Translations under genes and position numbers: made by a program
In this document: positions 8,696 through 17,300 of the stretch, one piece after another
Numbering within the stretch: position 1 is the stretch's first letter
How the letters are laid out: every line of letters starts with the position of its first letter
The notes under the pieces: model-generated
Database searches by the model: none
What the model was told of the DNA's origin: nothing
The model's input: the letters and a program-made list of their open reading frames with translations, nothing else
NCBI RefSeq assembly: GCF_001547895.1
Contig: NZ_AP014627.1
Span: 5,954,001 to 6,018,000, forward strand
DNA length: 64,000 nt
Direction of reading: 5' to 3'
DNA from: Pseudomonas sp. Os17
GTDB taxonomy: Bacteria; Pseudomonadota; Gammaproteobacteria; Pseudomonadales; Pseudomonadaceae

Positions 8696-9701
8696 AGTAA
8701 ATCAGGCTGACGCCGGCCAGGTCGAAACGTTGCACCTGCAGCTCCTGGGTCAGGGTGACCAGGGCGGCGTCGAGCATGTCCAGGCGGAAGACCGCGCTGA
8801 CCTGCCGCTGGGCCAGGGCCCTGTTGGCCAGCACCACCCGCCCGGGGCGATAGCGATTCAGACGCTCCACCACCACGCCCAGGGGCTGGCGATCGAACAC
8901 CAGCACACCGCGCCGCCAACTGGTGGCCCGTTGCAGGTCGAGCCCATCGATGGCGACCACCCCCGACTGCGGGTCATAGCGCACGCTCTGCCCTTGCTGC
9001 ACAACCTGCTCGCCAGTGCCACCCTGCGCCGGAGCATCCAGGCTCACCGCGACACTGTGCTGCAACACCCCGACCCAGGCTTGCTGGTCGCTCTCCCGAC
9101 CGACCACGAAACGGGTGCCCAGGGCCCGGGTCTGGCCACCGGCGCTGCGTACGATGAAGGGGCGCTTTTCCTCGCCGACCATGGGCGCCACGTCAAACAC
9201 CGCGGAACCGGCCAACAGCAGGACCTGACGTTTCTCGTCGCTGAAATCCAGACTGATGGCGCTGTCCGAATCCAGCTCCACGGTGCTGCCATCGGCCAGT
9301 TGCACGCTGCGCACCTGGCCTTTTCCGGTCAGGTAGTCGGCTTGCAGGTACAGCAGCGCCTGCGGCCCTTGCAGCCAGCCCAGGGCGACCGCCAGCACCA
9401 GCACGGCCGCGCTGGCAACTCGTGGCAGCAGACGCCGGCGGCGCGCTCGATGCGCCGCCGGCCTTCCTGCCTGACGCCGTGGCGGCGCCGTGCCGGCCAG
9501 CTCCGGGTCCAGGCGCAGCTCTCCCAGGGCTTCCCAGGTCTGCCGGGCAAACGCCAGGGCCTCGGGGTGACGCGGGTCGGCGGCCTGCCACTGGGCAAGC
9601 TGCGCCTGCTCGACGGCGCTCAGCCCTCCCGCCTGCAAACGCACCGCCCAGTCGGCAGCGGCCTCGGTGATACTGCGCTCTTGCGGACCCTGGCTATTCA
9701 C
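8694..9701 (-). CDS. hasS: FecR-family anti-sigma factor HasS
   Basis: A 335-residue inner-membrane anti-sigma regulator. The N-terminal DUF4880-type part (TEAAADWAVRLQAG, A-QLAQWQAADPRHPEAL) should hold the sigma factor HasI. A basic stretch and one membrane span follow (about 92-112). The periplasmic FecR domain contains the typical GKGQVRSVQLADGSTVELDSDSA block, and the C-terminal part should contact the HasR STN domain. The start codon is GTG. It lies between hasI and hasR on the same strand. Confidence 0.9.
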   Translation of the reverse strand: MNSQGPQERSITEAAADWAVRLQAGGLSAVEQAQLAQWQAADPRHPEALAFARQTWEALGELRLDPELAGTAPPRRQAGRPAAHRARRRRLLPRVASAAVLVLAVALGWLQGPQALLYLQADYLTGKGQVRSVQLADGSTVELDSDSAISLDFSDEKRQVLLLAGSAVFDVAPMVGEEKRPFIVRSAGGQTRALGTRFVVGRESDQQAWVGVLQHSVAVSLDAPAQGGTGEQVVQQGQSVRYDPQSGVVAIDGLDLQRATSWRRGVLVFDRQPLGVVVERLNRYRPGRVVLANRALAQRQVSAVFRLDMLDAALVTLTQELQVQRFDLAGVSLIY

Positions 9702-9764
9702 GTGTGAATCTCGATTTCTCGTTATACATAAGCAGTGACGTCTGACCCCGACTTTTACCGTAAC

Positions 9765-10304
9765 TCACTGGTCAACCGGCCGACCGTCGGTAGCCTGCAG
9801 GCGTTGCATCACATAGGCCAGTGCCCGGGCCAGGTGCTTTTGCACCGAGCTGTCGGAAATGTTCAGGTGCCGGGCCACCTCGGCGTGGGTCATGCCTTCA
9901 ATGCGGTTCAGGCGAAAGATTTCCCGGGTCCGCGGCGGCAGTTCCGTGATCGCCTGTTTCAGTGCCTTGCGCTGTTGCTGCGCCATCGCCTGAGCCTCCA
10001 GCCCGGCCGCCTCATCCTCGATGTCGGCCAGCACTTCATGGGGCACGGTCTGTGTCTTGCGCCGCGCTTCCTGACGTACATGGTCGATCAGCAGGTTGTT
10101 CGCCGTGCGGTAGAGATAGCCCTGGGAGTTGTCGATCCGCTCGCCGTGCCGATGCTCGGCCAGCCGCAGGAAACTCTCCTGCACCAGATCTGCGGCCAAC
10201 TGCGGGTCCCGTACCTTGCGCGCCAGATACCCACGCAAGGCAGCGGCATGCTTGAGAAACAGTCCCTTGAGATCCACGTCCGACAAACCTACTCCCTGGA
10301 ACAT
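9765..10304 (-). CDS. hasI: ECF sigma factor HasI
   Basis: A FecI-type sigma-70 family factor of about 179 residues. Region 2 (AADLVQESFLRLAEH, GYLYRTANNLLIDHVRQEARR) and region 4 (LPPRTREIFRLNRIEGMTHAEVARHLNISDSSVQKHLARAL) are both complete. It should activate hasR once HasS is signalled by haem-loaded HasA. I take the start as MFQGVGLSDVD. The alternative upstream TTG at 10361 would put the Fur-like box inside the gene. No clear Shine-Dalgarno precedes either start. Confidence 0.88.
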   Translation of the reverse strand: MFQGVGLSDVDLKGLFLKHAAALRGYLARKVRDPQLAADLVQESFLRLAEHRHGERIDNSQGYLYRTANNLLIDHVRQEARRKTQTVPHEVLADIEDEAAGLEAQAMAQQQRKALKQAITELPPRTREIFRLNRIEGMTHAEVARHLNISDSSVQKHLARALAYVMQRLQATDGRPVDQ

Positions 10305-10336
10305 GAAGGAAATTGCCGGGCATCTTAAGATCAGTC

Positions 10337-10355
10337 GAGAATGATTTTCAATTGA
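10337..10355. promoter_or_regulatory. Fur-box-like site before hasI
   Basis: GAGAATGATTTTCAATTGA matches 13 of 19 bases of the Fur consensus GATAATGATAATCATTATC. It lies 33-51 bases before the hasI start codon, as expected for iron repression of a haem-uptake sigma gene. It overlaps the last codons of the upstream DUF4160-like gene. Confidence 0.65.
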
Positions 10356-10650
10356 TATCAATATTCATTGGCGATCCACTCTGGCGCCGGTCAACCTCAT
10401 TCCGGCGCCTCCACCCGATACGCCGAGCCAGATGCACCCGTTGCGTCAAGGCCTGGCGCAAGCCCTCAAGGACTGCCAGCGCCGGGCGGCGACCATGGGG
10501 GACAACGTCCCAGAGCTCGACGCCGTTGTGCCAGAAGCTGAAGCGAAAACGGGCACTCCAACGACCGCCATCCACATGCACATGGGGTGGGCAATGCTCG
10601 TCACGCAACATGACGACGACCGCATAGCCCTTGTAAACGAACACTTTCAT
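10348..10650 (-). CDS. DUF4160-like small protein
   Basis: A 100-residue protein starting MKVFVYKGYAVVVMLRDEHCPPHVHVDG. The E-H-x-P-P-H-x-H-V core is the signature of DUF4160 proteins, some of which neighbour toxin-antitoxin partners. No partner gene is visible here. The C-terminal 25 residues are rich in arginine and look less conserved. A GGATGGG sequence lies before the ATG. The stop codon is in the Fur-box-like site preceding hasI, so the gene may be a late insertion or a fortuitously preserved one. Confidence 0.6.
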   Translation of the reverse strand: MKVFVYKGYAVVVMLRDEHCPPHVHVDGGRWSARFRFSFWHNGVELWDVVPHGRRPALAVLEGLRQALTQRVHLARRIGWRRRNEVDRRQSGSPMNIDIN

Positions 10651-10846
10651 GCCAACCCATCCGTTAGGTTATTGAGTCCAAGAGCTCGTGTTTCCATGAT
10701 TAATCCGACCACTGGCCTGAAAGAGCAGCAGGAGGCGACCTGCTTGAGGTCAGCCCCGGAGGGGCCAGGGCAGCCTTACGGCAGTTGCAAAGTCGTCAGC
10801 ATTTATTGCCGGGCAGGGCCTTGCCACGGCCATCGCCCATAACAGC

Positions 10847-10861
10847 GTTCGATTATCGAAC
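10847..10861. promoter_or_regulatory. Palindromic operator GTTCGATTATCGAAC, copy 1 (aroQ)
   Basis: A perfect inverted repeat GTTCGAT-T-ATCGAAC, 128 bases before aroQ. It closely resembles the 15-bp IclR-family PcaR site of P. putida, which I recall as GTTCGATAATCGCAC. The identical sequence recurs before quiC, and with one mismatch before the Gfo/Idh operon, so it is unlikely to be chance. Confidence 0.7.
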
Positions 10862-10900
10862 ACTTAATCAACCTTCCCGGCCTCGGCTCTCGGCCATCAA

Positions 10901-10927
10901 TTGACCAAATTAACCAGTTAGTACAAT
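10901..10927 (+). promoter_or_regulatory. Predicted aroQ promoter with embedded TAACCAGTTA motif
   Basis: TTGACC (10901-10906) and TACAAT (10922-10927) resemble sigma-70 boxes with a short 15-base spacer. The near-palindrome TAACCAGTTA (10911-10920) fills the spacer. The quiC promoter has the related TAACTGGTTC at the same distance from its TACACT box. Confidence 0.5.
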
Positions 10928-10989
10928 TTACCTCCCCAGCGCCTCGTACCTTCTCCCGAGGCTGACAATAACAACGGAGATCTACCCCC

Positions 10990-11439
10990 ATGCGTCCTAT
11001 CGTTCTGGTGCTCAACGGCCCGAACCTGAACCTGCTCGGCACTCGTGAACCGGCGACTTACGGCCACGAAACCCTGGCCGATGTCTCTGCCTTGTGCGGC
11101 CGTGCCGCCGAGGAATTCGGCCTGGCCGTGGAATTTCGCCAGACCAACCACGAAGGCGAATTGCTCGACTGGATCCACGCCGCCCGCGGCCGCTGCGCCG
11201 GCATCGTGATCAACCCTGCCGCCTGGACCCACACCTCGGTGGCGATCCGCGATGCCCTGGTAGCCAGTGAGCTGCCGGTGATCGAAGTGCACCTGTCCAA
11301 CGTCCACGCCCGCGAACCCTTCCGCCATCATTCCTTTGTCTCGGGCATCGCCCTGGCGGTGATGTGCGGCTTCGGCAGCCACGGTTATCGCCTGGCGCTG
11401 GAACACTTCAGCCTGCGGTTCAAGGAGCAAGGTCTATGA
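10990..11439 (+). CDS. aroQ: Type II 3-dehydroquinate dehydratase (catabolic AroQ)
   Basis: A 149-residue type II dehydroquinase converting 3-dehydroquinate to 3-dehydroshikimate. The family motifs are the opening [20 protein letters not shown] with the catalytic tyrosine, the [10 protein letters not shown] loop, [18 protein letters not shown], and [17 protein letters not shown] carrying the catalytic histidine. It overlaps the shikimate dehydrogenase gene by ATGA. That pairing, and the control sites shared with quiC, point to a degradative role in quinate use rather than aromatic amino acid synthesis. This is likely the counterpart of P. aeruginosa aroQ2. Confidence 0.92.
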   Translation: MRPIVLVLNGPNLNLLGTREPATYGHETLADVSALCGRAAEEFGLAVEFRQTNHEGELLDWIHAARGRCAGIVINPAAWTHTSVAIRDALVASELPVIEVHLSNVHAREPFRHHSFVSGIALAVMCGFGSHGYRLALEHFSLRFKEQGL

Positions 11440-12290
11440 CTGGCCCTACAGGCGTACTCGCCGGACTGATCGGTGCCGGCATCCAGGCTTCGCGCACCCC
11501 GGCCCTGCATGAACACGAAGGCGATGCGCAAAACCTGCGCTACCTGTACCGGCTGATCGACCTGGACCAACTGGGGCTCGACAGCAGCGCCCTGCCCGAC
11601 CTGCTCCAAGCCGCCGAACGGATGAACTTCACCGGACTGAACATCACCTTTCCCTGCAAGCAGAGCATCCTGCCGCTGCTCGACGAGCTGTCCCCGGAAG
11701 CTCGCGGCATTGGCGCGGTCAACACCGTGGTGCTCAAGGACGGCAAGCGGGTCGGCCACAACACCGACTGCCTGGGTTTTGCCGAAGGGTTCCGCCGTGG
11801 CCTGCCAGGCGTGGCCAGACGCCGCGTGGTGCAGATGGGGGCCGGTGGCGCCGGCGCGGCAGTGGCCCACGCCCTGCTCAGTGAGGGCGTGGAACACCTG
11901 AGCATTTTCGATGTGGAAAACCAGCGGGCGCAGAGTCTGGCGGACAACCTCAACCAGCACTTCGGTGCCGGTCGGGCCAGGGCCGGCACCGACCTGCCCA
12001 GTACCCTGGCCAGCGCCGACGGCCTGGTGAACACCACGCCCATGGGCATGGCCAAGCTGCCGGGCATGCCGGTGCCGGTGGAACTGCTGCGGGCGGATCT
12101 GTGGGTGGCCGAGATCGTCTATTTCCCACTGGAAACCGAGCTGTTGCGCAACGCCCGCGCCCTGGGTTGCCGAACCCTGGACGGCGGCACCATGGCGGTG
12201 TTCCAGGCGGTCAAGGCATTCGAGCTGTTCAGCGGCCGGAGCGCCGACCCGCAACGGATGCTGGCGCACTTCCAGAGCATGAATGGCTGA
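11436..12290 (+). CDS. Shikimate/quinate dehydrogenase (AroE superfamily, RifI2-like)
   Basis: A 284-residue protein of the shikimate dehydrogenase family. Visible are the substrate-domain motifs [12 protein letters not shown] and [12 protein letters not shown] (catalytic Lys), [15 protein letters not shown], and the nucleotide loop [16 protein letters not shown]. The NADP-specific NRT motif of true AroE is replaced by FDVENQRAQ, and the usual S-x-S of AroE differs at SRTP. Both suggest NAD use and a catabolic quinate/shikimate role, as reported for RifI2-type enzymes. It is translationally coupled to aroQ by a four-base overlap. Confidence 0.88.
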   Translation: MTGPTGVLAGLIGAGIQASRTPALHEHEGDAQNLRYLYRLIDLDQLGLDSSALPDLLQAAERMNFTGLNITFPCKQSILPLLDELSPEARGIGAVNTVVLKDGKRVGHNTDCLGFAEGFRRGLPGVARRRVVQMGAGGAGAAVAHALLSEGVEHLSIFDVENQRAQSLADNLNQHFGAGRARAGTDLPSTLASADGLVNTTPMGMAKLPGMPVPVELLRADLWVAEIVYFPLETELLRNARALGCRTLDGGTMAVFQAVKAFELFSGRSADPQRMLAHFQSMNG

Positions 12291-12297
12291 AATGCGC

Positions 12298-12404
12298 CTG
12301 TAGCCGCTGCCGCAGGCTGCGACAGGCCTCGCCGGGGCCTCGGCATCCGTCGGGAAGCTGGCGAGCCTGCGGCTCGTTCGCAGCCTTGGGTAGCGGCTAC
12401 AGGT
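12298..12404. repeat. REP pair of the GTAGCCGCTGCCGCAGGCTGCG type
   Basis: TGTAGCCGCTGCCGCAGGCTGCG at the left, and its inverted partner ending GGTAGCGGCTACAGG at the right, flank about 60 bases. It is the same family as the tandem array at 21995-22442. Confidence 0.75.
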
Positions 12405-12411
12405 ACTGCGC

Positions 12412-12636
12412 CTACTCGGGCTTGAGCTGCAGGCGCGAGAGCAGGCCGATCAGCAGCACGTTGAAGAGAATCATCAGCAGACTGCCGAACAGGCCCACCA
12501 CATTGATCAGCGCGCTCGGCAGCCAGTCGAATACGCTGAACCCGGTCAGGGACAGCAGGCGCTCGCCGAACCAGAACGAGTCAACGACGATCATCAGGAT
12601 CAGGATGATTTTCAGCGTGGGAACGGGGTTGCCCAT
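12412..12636 (-). CDS. Small inner-membrane protein of unknown function
   Basis: A 74-residue protein with two hydrophobic stretches (about residues 8-20 and 41-66) and a short loop between them (ERLLSLTGFSVFDWLP). I do not recognise a family. The start ATG follows an AAGGAAGG-like sequence on the minus strand. It lies between two REP elements and is not obviously tied to the quinate genes around it. Confidence 0.6.
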   Translation of the reverse strand: MGNPVPTLKIILILMIVVDSFWFGERLLSLTGFSVFDWLPSALINVVGLFGSLLMILFNVLLIGLLSRLQLKPE

Positions 12637-12662
12637 GGTGCCTTCCTTGTCGAGGGGGATGT

Positions 12663-12723
12663 TGTAGGAGCCGGGGTGGCGATGGCGATCTTACGGACGC
12701 TTTCGCTGGCAAGCCAGCTCCTA
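12663..12723. repeat. REP pair, one half degenerate
   Basis: TGTAGGAGCCGG at left and GCTTTCGCTGGCAAGCCAGCTCCTA at right form an inverted REP pair; the left copy is eroded. Confidence 0.6.
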
Positions 12724-12735
12724 CCGGCAGTGGCG

Positions 12736-13413
12736 TCAGACTTGCAGGTAGCGCAGCACCGACTCGCAGATCATTTCCCGGTGCCGTTGCTTGATGGCTT
12801 CGTCCGGCAGGTCGATCTGGAAGATCTCGCCAAAGGTATGACGGTTCGACACCCGATAGAAACAGAACGAGCTGATCAGCAAATGCACGTCCAGCGGATC
12901 CAGGCCGCTGCGGAACACCCCTTCCTGCGCGCCACGCTCGAGGATCTCGCCCAGGGCATGGAGGATGGTGTTGTTCATCGCCTTGATCACGCCGGACTGC
13001 TTGACGTACTCGCCCTTGTGGATGTTCTCGATGCTGACGATACGCACGAAATCGACATTGCGGTCGTGGTGATCGAAGGTGAACTCCACCAGCCGGCGAA
13101 TCGCCTCCTGCGGCGCCAGTTCCGCCAGGTGCAGACGGCTCTCGGTGCTGCGGATATCGCCGTAGAGTTTCTCCAGCACCTCGACGTACAGCTGCTCCTT
13201 GCTGCCGAAGTAGTAATAGATCATGCGCTTGGAGGTGTGGATGCGCTCGGCGATCGCATCCACCCGCGCGCCGGACAGGCCCTGCTGGACGAACTCGACA
13301 ATGGCTTCTTGAAGGATGTTCTCGCGGGTCTTTTCCGGGTTGTTCTTGCGACTCTTGCGCGGTTCGAGAGCTGGCTCATCGGGCGCAATCGAGCGTTCAC
13401 TGGTCATTGTCAT
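12736..13413 (-). CDS. TetR-family regulator of the quinate cluster
   Basis: A 225-residue repressor-type protein with an N-terminal helix-turn-helix (about 25-70: ILQEAIVEFVQQGLSGARVDAIAERIHTSKRMIYYYFGSKEQLY) and a helical ligand domain. It follows quiC on the same strand, the same position as PA0243 in the homologous P. aeruginosa block. A TetR-type site TAACnnGTTa/c lies in the aroQ and quiC promoters and could be its target. The ligand may be a shikimate-pathway intermediate; that is inference. The start is one of two close ATGs (13413 or 13407). Confidence 0.82.
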   Translation of the reverse strand: MTMTSERSIAPDEPALEPRKSRKNNPEKTRENILQEAIVEFVQQGLSGARVDAIAERIHTSKRMIYYYFGSKEQLYVEVLEKLYGDIRSTESRLHLAELAPQEAIRRLVEFTFDHHDRNVDFVRIVSIENIHKGEYVKQSGVIKAMNNTILHALGEILERGAQEGVFRSGLDPLDVHLLISSFCFYRVSNRHTFGEIFQIDLPDEAIKQRHREMICESVLRYLQV

Positions 13414-13517
13414 TCTGGGCTCACGGCCATCACTGCACACGCGGGCGATTATGGGCCGCGTCCTGTCGCGAAAGAAAGCACAGAGGCGGCGGATTGCCGC
13501 CTCCGGTTACCAATCCG

Positions 13518-15428
13518 CTACAACTTGGCCTGACGCACCGCGCCACTGCGGGACTTGGCCATGGCCGCCAGACGCACCGCCACGTTGGCCGCGCCATAAC
13601 CGGCGTAGCCGTTCTTGCGCTGGATGATCTCGAAGAAGAAGCGCCCTTCGAAGGCCTCGGTGTAGACATGGAACAGCTCACCGCCCTGGGCATCGCGGTC
13701 ATACAGGACGTTGTAGTAGGCCAGCTCGCTGAGGAACTCATCGTCGAAGTCAAAGCGCGCGGCCAGGTCGTCGTAGTAGTTGAGCGGAATGTCCAGCAGC
13801 GGCACCCCGGCCTGCTTGGCCCGGCTGACCTCGGCGAAGATGTCGTCGCAATCAAAGGCGATGTGATGCACCCCCGAGCCGCGATAGCTGGACAGCGCAT
13901 GGGAGATCGCGGTGTTGCGGTTTTCCGAGATGTTCAGCGGCAAGCGGATCGAGCTGCAGCGGCTGCGCAGGGCCCGGCTTTTCACCAGGCCATAGGGATC
14001 GGGCAGCACCACTTCGTCATCGGCTTCAAAATCCAGCAGGCTCTTGTAGAACAGCGCCCAGCTGTCGAGGCTGTCCGCCGGCAGGGCCATGGCCATGTGG
14101 TCGATGCGCTTGAGGCCGCCCTTGGCCTGCACCCCTTCGTACAGGTTGAAATCGGTGGCGTACAGGTGCTGGCCACCCTGCTGCGGGTCCACCAGGTAGA
14201 TCAGACTGCCATCGGGCTCGCGCACCGCTGCCAGCTCCAGCTCGTTGGGACCGACCAGGCCGCGATAGGGCTGGCCCTTGTAGGCCACCGCCCGCGCCAG
14301 GGCCTTGGCACTGTCCTTAACCCGGATGGCCGTGGCACACACCGACGGGCCATGGGCCTCGAAGAAGCTGTGGGCGAAGGAATAGGGCTCGGCGTTGAGG
14401 ATCAGGTTGATATCGCCCTGGCGCATCAGGCTCACGTTCTTGGAACGATGCTCTCCGGCCTTGGCAAAACCCAGGCGCTCCAGCCAGCTCCCCAGCTTGG
14501 CGCCCAGGGCATCGTCCACCGCGAACTCGAGAAACTCGGTGCCGCCATAGGCTTCAACTGCCGGCGGGGCGAACAGGATGTCCAGGTTGGGAACCGGCTG
14601 CGCTTCCTGCAGCAGGCGCTCGCGGGTCTTCTCCTCCAGGTACAGCAGGGAACGCAGGCCATCGGCGGCGTTGGCCCGCGGCGGCGCGGCGCGAAAACCG
14701 TCGTTGAAGATCTCCAGGGACAGCGGCCCGGTGTAGCCGCTCTTGATGATCGGCGCCAGAAAGCCCGGCAGGTCGAACTCGCCCTGGCCGGGGAAGCAGC
14801 GAAAATGCCGGCTCCACTCCAGCACGTCCATGGCCAGGATCGGCGCGTCGGCCATCTGCACGAAGAAGATCTTGTCCCCGGGAATCTCGGCAATCGCCGC
14901 CGGGTCGCCCTTGAGCGACAGGGTGTGGAAGCTGTCCAGCAGCACCCCGAGACTCGGGTGATCGGCGCTGCGCACGATGTCCCAGACCTGTTGATAAGTA
15001 TTCACATGACGGCCCCAGGCCAGGGCCTCGTAGCCGATGCGCAAGCCACGGGCGCCGGCCCGCTCGGCCAGCAGGTGCAGGTCGTCGATGAGGATCTGCC
15101 GCTCCCCGAGGCTGTCGGCCTGGGCGTTGCTGCACACCAGCACCAGGTCGGTGCCCAGCTCCTGCATCAGGTCGAATTTGCGTTCGGCGCGTTCCAGGTT
15201 GCGCGCCAGGCGATCACGGCGGCAGCCCTCGAAATCCCGAAACGGCTGAAACAGGGTGATGGCGATCCCCAGGTCGGCGCACATCTGCCTGATTTCCCGG
15301 GGGCTGCCGTCGTAGTAGAGAAGATCGTTCTCGAAAATCTCCACCCCATCGAACCCTGCGGCGGCAATGGCTTCGAGTTTTTCCGGCAGGGTGCCGCTCA
15401 AGGAAACGGTGGCAATGGAACGCTGCAT
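13518..15428 (-). CDS. quiC: 3-Dehydroshikimate dehydratase QuiC, fused to an HPPD-like domain
   Basis: A 636-residue fusion. The N-terminal TIM barrel (1-275) converts 3-dehydroshikimate to protocatechuate; its metal ligands E134, D165, Q191 and E239 are all present at the positions known for P. putida QuiC1. The C-terminal half (about 290-630) resembles 4-hydroxyphenylpyruvate dioxygenase, with H-x-A blocks such as RIDHMAMAL and GVHHIAFDCDD and the closing RFFFEIIQR. Its reaction in QuiC enzymes is unclear. The gene diverges from the MFS importer, and its promoter carries the shared 15-bp palindrome. Confidence 0.93.
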   Translation of the reverse strand: MQRSIATVSLSGTLPEKLEAIAAAGFDGVEIFENDLLYYDGSPREIRQMCADLGIAITLFQPFRDFEGCRRDRLARNLERAERKFDLMQELGTDLVLVCSNAQADSLGERQILIDDLHLLAERAGARGLRIGYEALAWGRHVNTYQQVWDIVRSADHPSLGVLLDSFHTLSLKGDPAAIAEIPGDKIFFVQMADAPILAMDVLEWSRHFRCFPGQGEFDLPGFLAPIIKSGYTGPLSLEIFNDGFRAAPPRANAADGLRSLLYLEEKTRERLLQEAQPVPNLDILFAPPAVEAYGGTEFLEFAVDDALGAKLGSWLERLGFAKAGEHRSKNVSLMRQGDINLILNAEPYSFAHSFFEAHGPSVCATAIRVKDSAKALARAVAYKGQPYRGLVGPNELELAAVREPDGSLIYLVDPQQGGQHLYATDFNLYEGVQAKGGLKRIDHMAMALPADSLDSWALFYKSLLDFEADDEVVLPDPYGLVKSRALRSRCSSIRLPLNISENRNTAISHALSSYRGSGVHHIAFDCDDIFAEVSRAKQAGVPLLDIPLNYYDDLAARFDFDDEFLSELAYYNVLYDRDAQGGELFHVYTEAFEGRFFFEIIQRKNGYAGYGAANVAVRLAAMAKSRSGAVRQAKL

Positions 15429-15509
15429 GATTCAACTCCCGGGAAATGACGGCCGGTGGCGCCCGAGCCTTTTATTCGATGGAGCGGATTATTCCACAGC
15501 ATGATTTAA

Positions 15510-15526
15510 AGTGTACGAACCAGTTA
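15510..15526 (-). promoter_or_regulatory. quiC promoter -10 with TAACTGGTTC motif
   Basis: Read on the minus strand, TAACTGGTTCGTACACT matches the aroQ stretch TAACCAGTTAGTACAAT at 13 of 17 positions. The motif TAACnnGTT precedes a -10-like TACACT. This is the better candidate for the TetR operator. Confidence 0.5.
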
Positions 15527-15533
15527 GTTTTGT

Positions 15534-15548
15534 GTTCGATTATCGAAC
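15534..15548. promoter_or_regulatory. Palindromic operator GTTCGATTATCGAAC, copy 2 (quiC)
   Basis: Identical in all 15 bases to the copy before aroQ, and about 8 bases upstream of the TAACTGGTTC motif in the quiC direction. It would overlap the -35 region of quiC. It may also serve the divergent importer gene. Confidence 0.7.
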
Positions 15549-15915
15549 AGAATGCCGATTGGCGAATTGACGATTTTTCGGCCACTGCGCACCATCGACA
15601 ACACATTGAGCTGCCCCGAAAACCGCGGCTTCAATCACCCAGACCCAGAACAGACCATAAAAATTTCAAAAATCGGGTACACCCTCATGCTTGCACTCAA
15701 CGCCCCGCCCTGCTGCTCATCCCTTTGGCTTGCGCCTGGAACGACCTCAACCGGCACCCTGGATCACGACACGCGACAGCCCTGAGCTGCGGTCGTCCCG
15801 ATGACGTTCGTCCACCTGCAGCAACGCCGCAACGACGAACCTACCCAGCCGATCAATCACCCAGTCCCCGGCGCACATGCCCTCGCTGACGATTGATCAC
15901 GCGCCTTAGAGTTCC

Positions 15916-15933
15916 GACGAGCCCTGGCTCGTC
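15916..15933. promoter_or_regulatory. 8-bp inverted repeat before the MFS importer
   Basis: GACGAGCC-CT-GGCTCGTC, perfect arms, 23-40 bases before the chosen start codon. It could be an operator or a 5' leader hairpin. Confidence 0.4.
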
Positions 15934-15955
15934 AGTCACTGAACGGATGGCTTAC

Positions 15956-17290
15956 ATGATTCCTTCTCAAAGCTCTCGCATCGCCCCGAGCCTGCGTGTT
16001 GCCGGCGGTATCGGCGACAAGATCCGCGGCGCCATGGCCGTCGGCAAGACCCGCTGGGGCATGCTCGCCCTGGTGTTCTTCGCCACCACCCTGAACTACA
16101 TCGATCGCGCCGCCCTGGGCGTGATGCAGCCGATCCTGGCCAAGGAAATGAGCTGGACGGCGATGGACTACGCCAACATCAACTTCTGGTTCCAGGTCGG
16201 CTACGCCGTGGGCTTCGTGCTCCAGGGCCGGCTGATCGACCGGATCGGCGTGAAGCGGGTGTTCTTCTTTGCCGTGCTGCTCTGGAGCCTGGCCACCGGC
16301 GCCCACGGCCTGGCCACTTCGGCGGCGGGTTTCATGGTCTGCCGGTTCATTCTCGGGCTCACCGAAGCCGCCAACTACCCGGCCTGTGTGAAGACCACGC
16401 GCCTGTGGTTCCCGGCCGGTGAACGTGCGGTGGCCACCGGCATCTTCAACGCCGGGACCAACGTTGGTGCGATGTTCACGCCGATGCTGCTGCCCTTGAT
16501 CCTGCATGCCTGGGGCTGGCAGGCGGCGTTCCTGTGCATGGCCGCACTGGGCGGCATCTGGCTGCTGTTCTGGGGCCTGAAATACTTCAACCCGGAAGAT
16601 CACCCCAGCGTCAAAGCGTCGGAGCTGGCCTACATCCAGCAACAAGCGGAACCCGAGGAAACCCGCGTGCCCTTCAGCCGCATCCTGCGCATGCGCGGCA
16701 CCTGGGCCTTCGCCCTGGCCTACTCGCTGACCGCGCCGGTGTTCTGGTTCTACCTGTACTGGCTGCCGCCGTTCCTCAACCAGCAGTACAACCTGGGGAT
16801 CAACGTGACCCAGATGGGCATCCCGCTGATCATCATCTACCTGACCGCCGACTTCGGCAGCGTCGGTGGCGGCATCCTCTCCTCGTTCCTCATTGGTCGC
16901 GGCATGAACCCGATCAAGGCGCGGCTGCTGTCGATGTTCATGTTCGCCTGCTGCATCATCGGCGTGATCATGGCCGCCGGCACCGCCAACCTGTGGCTGG
17001 CCGTGTTCGCCATCTCCCTGGGGATCGGCGCCCACCAGGCCTGGACCGCCAACATCTGGAGCCTGGTGATGGACTACACGCCCAAGCACATGATGAGCAC
17101 CGTGTTCGGCTTCGGCGGCATGTGCGCGGCCATCGGCGGCATGTTCATGACCCAGATCGTCGGCCACATCCTCACCGCCACCAACAACAACTACACCGTG
17201 CTGTTCACCCTGATCCCGGCCATGTACTTCATTGCCCTGACCTGGATGTACTTCATGGCCCCTCGCAAGATTCCGCAAGTAGAAGACTGA
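15956..17290 (+). CDS. MFS transporter, ACS-like (probable quinate/shikimate importer)
   Basis: A 444-residue major facilitator with 12 hydrophobic segments and the A-motif-like [17 protein letters not shown] after TM2. [14 protein letters not shown] in TM1 is typical of the anion:cation symporter (hexuronate/tartrate/galactonate) group. It diverges from quiC, as the MFS gene PA0241 does in the P. aeruginosa block, which argues for quinate, shikimate or a related acid as substrate. GGATGG precedes the ATG at 15956; an ATG at 15947 is also possible. A strong terminator follows. Confidence 0.85.
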   Translation: MIPSQSSRIAPSLRVAGGIGDKIRGAMAVGKTRWGMLALVFFATTLNYIDRAALGVMQPILAKEMSWTAMDYANINFWFQVGYAVGFVLQGRLIDRIGVKRVFFFAVLLWSLATGAHGLATSAAGFMVCRFILGLTEAANYPACVKTTRLWFPAGERAVATGIFNAGTNVGAMFTPMLLPLILHAWGWQAAFLCMAALGGIWLLFWGLKYFNPEDHPSVKASELAYIQQQAEPEETRVPFSRILRMRGTWAFALAYSLTAPVFWFYLYWLPPFLNQQYNLGINVTQMGIPLIIIYLTADFGSVGGGILSSFLIGRGMNPIKARLLSMFMFACCIIGVIMAAGTANLWLAVFAISLGIGAHQAWTANIWSLVMDYTPKHMMSTVFGFGGMCAAIGGMFMTQIVGHILTATNNNYTVLFTLIPAMYFIALTWMYFMAPRKIPQVED

Positions 17291-17300
17291 TGCTCCTTTC

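Larger units (their letters stand above)
10651..10989. other. Intergenic region upstream of aroQ
   Basis: This 339-base space holds the control region of the aroQ-aroE operon: a palindromic operator at 10847-10861 and promoter elements at 10901-10927, each listed separately. I see no gene in 10651-10846. Confidence 0.6.
15429..15955. other. Divergent intergenic region quiC / MFS importer
   Basis: About 527 bases carrying the quiC promoter with two operator-like motifs (15510-15548) and, near the importer start, an 8-bp inverted repeat (15916-15933). I see no convincing gene; open frames here lack ribosome sites and have unlikely composition. Confidence 0.55.

Noticed and set aside
13407..15449. 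680-codon frame opposite quiC
   Set aside because: Quinate dehydratase on the other strand has all catalytic residues; this frame has no start context or domain.
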